Positions 57,201-64,000 of a DNA stretch of 64,000 bases are shown here, piece by piece. The stretch is from Caenorhabditis remanei (Eukaryota > Nematoda > Chromadorea > Rhabditida > Rhabditidae). How positions within the stretch are numbered: position 1 is the stretch's first letter; each line of letters begins with the position of its first letter. Location: contig NC_071331.1 in the NCBI RefSeq assembly GCF_010183535.1, forward strand, positions 7,874,001-7,938,000, given 5' to 3'. A program made the translations under genes and the position numbers. Below the pieces are notes generated by a model. That model was given only the letters and a program-made list of their open reading frames with translations. It was not told where the DNA came from and did not search any database.

Positions 57201-58342
57201 CCTTCTCTCATTTGCATCGTGAGTGTAGTTTTGCTCAAATCGTTTCCCAACATCTTTATTTCAATGCTTCAAAGTAATTTAGTCCCAAAATTTGCTGTTT
57301 CAGTAACGGCATTTTCTAGTTTGAATAATTCTTTATCTTTGATAATGAGATAGTCAAAATAGAATTTCATTGCAATGTTAACTTTTTGTTTTTAAACTTT
57401 AAAAAGTAATTTTATGTTCATTTTCTGCTAGAAACTACCCAAAAGTTTAGTGAATTTTCACAGTAAGATTCCAAACCACTGTTTCCGTTGAGTTACTTGT
57501 TCTGTACTGAATTTTCATTTTCGTTAGACAATTTGGCAAGTATAGTAGATAACCGTTCCAAAACATTCCCTTGAAGAGAAAAAATGTCACATTTTTGCTT
57601 TGCTTCGCGTAGTCATTACTGTAGAATTCATCAATAGCGGGTCGGCTTATTTCTAATGTAAGTATCACAGCAGTTTCAGTTATATCATATCAAATTGGTT
57701 TGATATTGTTGAGCAGTTGATCATAGAACTTTGTTCATGACATTTCCACCTTTTTTCGGTAACAACTTTATGTCATTTTCAAGACTGTGTAATCGACTGT
57801 TCCTTTTTTCAGACTTGCAAGATTCCGGCCCGGCCCGGATTTGAATTTTTGAACCTTTTTCACCACAATTTTTTTTTTCAAAAATATTTTTTCTACAAAT
57901 TTTCCATATTTTTTCTCAAGTACATTTCTCAAACACCTTTGACATCTACAGAAAATTGATTTTAGAACTTTTTTGGGAAAAAATCGGAAAATTTTCGAAA
58001 AAAAATTGAATTTTTTCAGTACTGAAATTCCGGGTCGGGCAATAATGGCATTAATTTTTTGAAACAAGATTTTTTGACTCTTCGCCAGTGTCATTTCCCA
58101 ATGGTTTCAGTTGAGTTAGTTGCACTGTACCAAATTGTTAGAGTTTCAAAAACAGTCAATAGCCATTCAACATCCTTCCTTCAAAATAATAAATTTCCTA
58201 TAGCTTTTCTTTGATAGTTTCCTACACATCACCGTTACCTTTATGCACCTTACCCCTTTGACTCTACAATTACTGTTGCATACTCTCTTTTTTCTCTCGC
58301 AATTATTTCTGTATTTATTGAAATTCTGTTAATGCAGCACAA
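54257..58342. other. AT-rich region with local duplications; no firm gene
   Basis: An open frame at 54301-54663 (+, 120 codons, MPLSPPITALPSPTEHQSLF) is not recognised. Local duplications: 'aaaactatctgttccaccg' and following (55226) with 55558, and 'caccctatctgctcaaat' (55393 and 55698); and a 240-bp unit at 56011-56250 repeated at 56280-56495 (shared 'ccacttgtcacgctctgatg'). GGCCCGG-type words occur near 54990 and 57820. The sequence just upstream of 58343 ends in an acceptor-like 'ttaatgcag', so the following gene may be trans-spliced or have an upstream exon here. Confidence 0.45.
56011..56495 (+). repeat. Tandem duplication of about 250 bp
   Basis: Unit 1 56011-56250, unit 2 about 56280-56495. 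Both begin 'tctatagattc.tatt.ctg' and end with 'ttccacttgtcacgctctga' and 'tgcctatttttatagtt'. Divergence is moderate with several indels. No coding potential. Confidence 0.75.
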
Positions 58343-61300
58343 ATGAATCAACATCCGAATCTAACCCAACCACACTCCAACAACACGGGTAGAGGAGGCA
58401 GGAGAAACAATAGGAGAACGCCTAAGAAATCTAATGGAAACCATCCAGACCGCCCATTCAGCTCCGCCTCCAATCACAGTACGAATCAAAATGGGAATCG
58501 GAGAAACAACAGAAATTTCAATAGGAATCATCAAGGAGGCGAGCAGGATTCTGGAAATTTCAGACAGAATAATCGGGACTCGATAGCACCAATTGACGAG
58601 AATCGGCGGTTCGCGAGTCAGAGTGCTCGGGATTCGGATTATCAGGGAGGACATCGGGATTTATCACCTCATAGTCATAGCGCCAGAGATCACAGTGACA
58701 CATGGTAAGGAAACAGTTTTCAGATAATTAATTTTAATTCGCTTTTTTTTGCAGGGGTCCTGACGATCGTCGGAGCTACTCCTCTCCCAGGAACAGTGAC
58801 TGGCACCCAAATGACTTTGAGAATGATGGACAAGGACCATCCAGAATAGACTACGATGACTACAATCAAGGAGGACGTAACAGCTACTCGCCACCGGATA
58901 ATCGTCAATATGAGAATGAGGATCATTCGAGAAGAAACAACAATTATCGAGAAGAGCAGAGTAATAACAGCAGACTTGATAACCAGGATTCACCACCGGG
59001 GAACATCAACACTCCGTCGAAGAAAAAAAAGAAGAGGCCTAATAATACGGCGAGATGGAATAAAGCCCTAAAATTGGAAATTCAAAATGCAAATGGTCAG
59101 AGGAGACGTCAACAGCGTACACCTACAAAAAGCGAAGGACCAAGTGCCGGAAGATTTGGGAATGGCGGTTATCAAGAATCTGAAAGGACTGACCAAAACC
59201 ATGAACGTAGATCAAGAAGCCCAGGGTACCGGAATGCTCCTCCACCGAGTTACGTAAGTCAAGACGTGAGAATTTCTGGGAATCAATCGAGAAGACCGGA
59301 CTCCTCAATGAGTTCAAGAATGTCTCGTCTAGATCAAAATCAGGATAGGTACCCAGATCAGAGGAGTCAACAGGGCTACTCACCTGTCAGAAGTGAACGA
59401 CATGGACTGTCTGAGGAAAGATTTGTAAATGACAATGGACGGAATTCTAATGGTAGTTTTGATCAATATATCAATCTTGACTTCAATAATTTTTTTCAGA
59501 TAGAAACGGTGACATGTTCAACGGCTTCGGGTACAGAGACTCTCCACCGAGATACTTCGAAGGATTTCAAAGCCAAACCGTGCGGAATGACTCCAGGATG
59601 TCAAACCGTCCCAACAACCATCACTCGCCACCACGACACCAAGATAGGTTCAGATCATCAGATCACTATCGTAGCAACTCTCCATCGGGACGTTTTAAAG
59701 GTTCGGATGCTCATAATGATCAAAGACGATTTGAGAATGGAAATCATGGAAGCTATTCTCCAAATCCACCAAACTGGCAAAACGATGTGAGAGGCAGGTC
59801 GGATAGTCCCTGTGGACAAGGCACTTCGAATTTCCGTGAAAACAGTTGGTCGCCAATTCCCGGAGAGAGACGGTGCCGTTCACCAAGTGCACAAAACGGT
59901 TATAGCTTGAGGAATAGATCTCCAAGCCCTCGCGGCCAAGGATCCTCGAATTGGCAACCGAGCCCACCGCGTGAACAATTTCGTAACCGTTCACCGAGTG
60001 CCCAATGCGGGTATAAGCAGATAAGGAATCGGTCTCTAAGCCCTTATGGACAAGTAAACTCTAACTACCATCAAGACAATTGGCAACCTAGTCCAGAACG
60101 ATTCCGTAACCGTTCACCAAGTCCAGGTCCTCGTGATGACTGGTCACCAATTCCGGGAGAACGTCGGTGTCGTTCACCAAGTCGGCAATATGAAGATGAC
60201 ACTCAAAGAAACCCAAGGAATATTTGGTCACCCCCACAAAACTGGAACAACCAACAGAGAAATAGGTCTCTGAGCAGACAAGGATCTGGCCCCTCTACTA
60301 GCCGCCCATATGATGACAGAAGCCGTGCCCCTAGCTATCAGTATGACCACAGCTCTTTTAGTCCAGAAGGGCAAGGAACGTCAAATTACCGTCAGAATTG
60401 TTGGTCACCAAGTCCAGCACCTGCCCTAGGACAACAACTTCAAGAGAGGAACAGATCTGGAAGTCTACAAGGACCAGGTCCATCGTCTCATAGTCGCGAC
60501 AACAGTTGGTCGCCTATCCCTGGAGAAAGAAGGTACTACCGATCGCCAAGTCCGTACAACCCGCAAAGACGTCATTCCCCAATTCCACAAGGGAATTATC
60601 GATCAAGCAGTGTGGAGCCAAGACTGCCAGTTTCCGGTTTCCAGCAATCTGTGGTTCAGTTGCAAAACGAGACACGGTCAGAATCCTCTTACCCGAATGA
60701 ACGTCAACGAGGGACACCAAAGGATGTGGAGTTGGAGCCAAGGGAGGAAGAAGAAGAAGAACCATTTGATGAGGAAGAGCGCAGAGAACTTTTCGCTGCG
60801 TTGATGCGAGAAGAACCGATGAGAAGAATTGGTTAGTTGATTTTTTAAATTGAATTTTAGAGACTTGAAGAAGGGCCAAAATAGAAATAGAACTTATTTG
60901 TTTATCCCAAATTTTATGGAATTTTTAAAACGGGTTTTTGCAAAGTTTTAGGTTAGAATTGACAACGTTTTCATTGATTCTTAGAGCTTCCCACGTCACA
61001 TTGATAGCTGCTGTCTTGCCAATTATTAAAAAGTTTGTGAAACTGGTAAAATTTTACATATCAGTAAGGTGACACAGACTACCGATGATTGTGTCCTAGT
61101 CGTTACGATTAGATTTCGCTCAAAGCCGCTCATAAACTTCACCGTTTCAAAAAGGGGATTTGAGTGTTCTAGTTTAAAGGGTATTGATGATACAATTGTG
61201 ACCGATCCTTCCAAAAATCAGGAACAAGAGAAAAACTAACTTTATTTGACTATTTCAAAATTTATGTAAACCTTGAAACATTTGAACTTTTCTATTGACA

Positions 61301-61759
61301 TCGTGACCATTCCTCCAACTTCTTTCTATTTCCATTAACCGTTAATTTCCAGAACCATCCGACGGAAAGTGGCAGTTGTCAATCACCGAAACCAGCTGTG
61401 ACCCCTCATTCCTCTGGGACAGACCAGAACCAAAAGGAAAAGTGTCTCAAGCGACACGTCGTTTCGTCACGAAGGACTACGTGAACCCACATCTACGGAA
61501 CAATTGCATATTCTGCAATGGGAAACACAAACCGGATGAGTGCCCGAATGTGGTTTCCGTCGAGGATCGGAGGGAGATCCTTGCTTTCTACAAGCGATGC
61601 ATCAGATGTCTCCGTCGTCATCGTGAGGAGCCGTGCCCGAGGAAGAATCATGGAAAATGTTACTATTGCTTCGATGAAGATCCGGAGGAGCCGAAGCATA
61701 ATTCATCCGTCTGTAGAACTGCATATATACCAGAACATATGCTGGAATCAAATCAGTAG
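58343..61759 (+). CDS. SR-rich protein with BEL/Pao Gag-like C-terminal zinc knuckles
   Basis: Exons 58343-58704, 58755-59452, 59500-60831 and 61353-61759 join in frame to 932 residues. The first 760 residues are low complexity, rich in Arg, Ser, Asn, Gln, Pro and Gly, with a basic run (PSKKKKKRPNN) and many RSPSP/RSRSP sites. A unit like NSWSPIPGERRCRSPS recurs at least four times. A Glu-rich stretch (EPREEEEEEPFDEEERRELF) follows. The last 130 residues are folded: CIFCNGKHKPDEC, CIRCLRRHREEPC and CYYCFDEDPEEPKHNSSVC, three Cys/His knuckles. This spacing (CxxCxxxHxxxxC...CxxCL..H...C...CxxC) matches the zinc knuckles of BEL/Pao retrotransposon Gag. The protein is probably nuclear or in RNA granules. 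No protease, integrase or reverse transcriptase is nearby, so it is a host gene. Confidence 0.8.
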
Positions 61760-63320
61760 TTTACTGTATATTCATCTGCATCTTTTTCAAGGTTTCTGTT
61801 TAATCAAGTGTAATTTTCTCAATCAACTGTGTTTGTTTTCCATGACAATCATGTACTGCTTCATAATAAATTTGATTCTGTTACAACATGAACGGTTTCC
61901 GGATGACTGTTTCATATAATAAAAACATTTCCGAGTTCGTAAAGTCGCGGTTTCCACCAATTGACTAATAATAAAAGAGTTTGATTCTATGATCACTACT
62001 GTGCTGGATCCCCAAAAGCATTCGTCTATTTTTGGCAATGAAAACATATACAAATATTCTGTTAAACAAAAATTTTGTCACAGATTCACGCATTTTGCAA
62101 AGTTTGTTTAATTACGAAACATCTTAAATTAATCTGTCTTGTTATCATTCAAACCAAAAAACTCCATTTCTAATTAATTTTCGGTTAATCGGAATTTCAG
62201 TTTCAGTCAGCACTTTTAAATTCCTAATGACTTGTTGAAGATGTTTGACGAACGTAAAGAAACAATGTGTAATATTTTCTTTAAATTTTCATTGCCGCAG
62301 ATCAAAGATTCTTCGTTGAATGCGGAATTGATGATCTATGTATTCTCGGTTTGCTAGACCAATGATCCTCAGAGAAAACTAAATGAAGTAACAATAATGT
62401 TCAATTAATGTACAGAAAGTTCTGTCCAGAAAAGTTCGAAATTGAGGAGCTAAATTGTTTTGAAAAGTGACCTGAGCTTATGGCGATTATTCGATTAGGA
62501 AACAATTTTCTAAATTATCGTTCAATTTCAATATTTGAGAAAAAGATCGAACAACCTAAAGTTGTGTTACTATATACAATCATTTTGTTACCAGTAAAAT
62601 CATCTTGATCAAGATCAGAAAATGGAACTAATAACGTTTTGAAGGATGGATCGGATGGATCCCTTTCTTGATAAACGCGAAATGACATGAGTACAAGGGT
62701 GCGAAGCGTAAGGTCCGAAGAAAAATGTATTAATTTTTCCGAGGCGCGTTGCTTTTGCGTCGCGGTTTATACTGAAGGATACAACAAATAACGGTAAAAT
62801 TTGAATTTAGCACTTAGCCATGTCTTTTTGGCACCTTGCCAACAGCTGTGCGACGGAGCGAGTTTCCGCGACCTCACTTCTTGCATTGCTGTGCAGGAAT
62901 AATCTAAAAAGTAAGTAATTTAAAGCAAAATACAAGTATTCGAGAATTTTCAAATGTTCTAGTTGAAGTCCACTATCAAAAATTGCTGTTCTGATTGGGC
63001 GTGATCGCACAGAATCTAGTGTATGTAAAATTACAGAATTCTTCACGTGATTTCTGTACAATGTTAAAGTTTCACAGATTTGTTAAAGCATAATTCTAAA
63101 GTCATGTGCCGTTACCACGAATCGTGTTAATGTTTTTCTGTCCAAAACAAAAAGTTACTGTTTCTAACACACGTGAGAAAAAGAATGTACTCGATGCAAT
63201 ATTCTTCTTGGTTGCAAAATTTCAATTATCATCACACCTGTCATTAATGAGTCCTGGAACGGGAAAATAAAATATTTCTAGATTTGGACACATTTTTTTC
63301 AGTTTCCAACAGTGGACATC
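61760..63320. other. Intergenic, no gene seen
   Basis: AT-rich sequence. A moderately GC-rich patch at about 62690-62880 ('tccgaggcgcgttgcttttg', 'ggaaactcgctccgtcgcac' on the minus strand) may be a repeat or an old insertion. No protein-like frame is found on either strand. Confidence 0.4.
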
Positions 63321-63329
63321 ATCGAAAAA

Positions 63330-63696
63330 ACATTACAGTTAGATTGTAGCGTGCGGGACACCATAAACTTTTAGTGATTTTCGAAATTCAATTTGAAACA
63401 GTCTCAATGTGATGGCAAATCCTCCTGAAAATATAAAATGTTTCATGTTAGCTAGTTTAATCTCTTGTATAAATTCCTGATATTCGAATTCTTATTTGTT
63501 CCGACTCACCTGCAATATAAGTAAACGTCGGATAGACACAAAACACGGAGCCAATAATCAGCAGGGGACCGGTTATCGAACAACTGCAGGCAGTGGCTGT
63601 CATGTCTGTGAAGGCAAGTAGGACCATTATCTTGTAACATGTCATTTTGATGAGTTTTGATTTGAATATGATGTAGAGAATTGGGAGGTAGAGGAT
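63330..63696 (-). pseudogene. srt-type chemoreceptor fragment
   Basis: An exon at 63510-63696 encodes ILYLPILYIIFKSKLIKMTC, YKIMVLLAFTDMTATACSCS and ITGPLLIIGSVFCVYPTFTY, matching the end of helix 1, helix 2 and the start of helix 3 of Srt receptors. It is clearly related to the pseudogene at 47310-50410 but without the intron after 'DMTAT'. The next exon (acceptor at 63432) starts GGFAIT as expected for helix 3, then turns into unrelated residues and a stop. Helices 4-7 are not seen. The gene is truncated, and its upstream exons were not recognised. Confidence 0.6.
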
Positions 63697-63828
63697 CTGA
63701 AAACTTATGCAATAAAAACAGCATAATTCCAATCTGTTAAAATAATTATTTCGTGGAGCGACCTAATTAACTATAACATTAATTATTAAAATAGCATCCT
63801 TTCAAGTTTTATTGAAACCGGAGAAAAA

Positions 63829-63879
63829 TTATTTTCTCTGTTCCTCCTGCGGTTTCTCCTTCTGTCTTCTCAACTGCTT
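63829..63879 (-). CDS. Possible last exon of a gene extending past the window
   Basis: After an acceptor-like TTTTAATCAG the minus strand reads KQLRRQKEKPQEEQRK and a stop, followed about 15 bases later by an AATAAA polyadenylation signal (63809-63814 on the plus strand as TTTATT). The lysine/glutamine-rich end gives no family. Confidence 0.3.
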   Translation of the reverse strand, partial: KQLRRQKEKPQEEQRK

Positions 63880-64000
63880 CTGATTAAAAATTGTAAGCAA
63901 GAATAAAGCATATTATAGAAAAGCCCAAAAGCTTTAAAGATCTAATAAAAACATAATCATGTCTGCGTTTTTCAGTTTCACTACTTTGTGAAAGTGTAAA

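Noticed and set aside
59514..59994. Frames overlapping the SR-rich gene in other phases
   Set aside because: Chance frames in low-complexity coding sequence. The chosen frame is continuous across four phase-matched exons.

Overview
This window is animal nuclear DNA from a nematode of the Caenorhabditis type. Genes are split by many 45-60 bp introns with TTTTCAG-like acceptors, coding starts sit a few bases after such acceptors (compatible with spliced-leader trans-splicing), and the gene families (srt chemoreceptors, irld-like L-domain proteins, BTB proteins) are characteristic of Caenorhabditis. From memory, the C. elegans orthologues of the four conserved genes at 5.5-22 kb sit together on clone Y41E3 (chromosome IV). 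The species cannot be named from the sequence. No bacterial, CRISPR or rRNA features are present.

Layout. 0-5.1 kb: repeat-rich DNA with two broken copies of a chemoreceptor C-terminus. 5.5-22 kb: a conserved minus-strand block in the order fcd-2 (FANCD2), eef-1B.2 (eEF1B GDP/GTP exchange factor), hrpu-1 (hnRNP U). A selenoprotein-K homologue with Cys in place of Sec lies on the plus strand inside an fcd-2 intron. The first large intron of the eEF1B gene holds a complete BMT5/FDXACB1-like methyltransferase reading frame that is continuous with the shared leucine-zipper exon. 22.3-25.9 kb and 43.8-46.2 kb: eight members of an unnamed family of small single-pass membrane proteins. They share one gene structure, a homologous 5' leader and a shared upstream DNA element. 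26.1-41.3 kb: a tandem segmental duplication of a four-gene cassette: BTB protein (-), L-domain protein (+), secreted Cys-containing protein (-), tail-anchored-like protein (+). 42.1-43.6 kb: an ABHD17-like depalmitoylase. 47.3-50.4 kb and 63.4-63.7 kb: broken srt-type receptors. 52.3-54.3 kb: a 1.94-kb element with long terminal inverted repeats and an 8-bp target duplication, carrying a galectin-domain gene. 54.3-58.3 kb: AT-rich DNA with local duplications. 58.3-61.8 kb: a 932-residue SR-rich protein ending in zinc knuckles like those of BEL/Pao retrotransposon Gag.

The conserved block supplies basic nuclear and translation functions: interstrand-crosslink repair, elongation and RNA binding. 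The rest is young, duplicated, transposon-rich sequence typical of a nematode chromosome arm. Exon boundaries were worked out by hand from splice signals and reading phase. Where two solutions exist this is stated.
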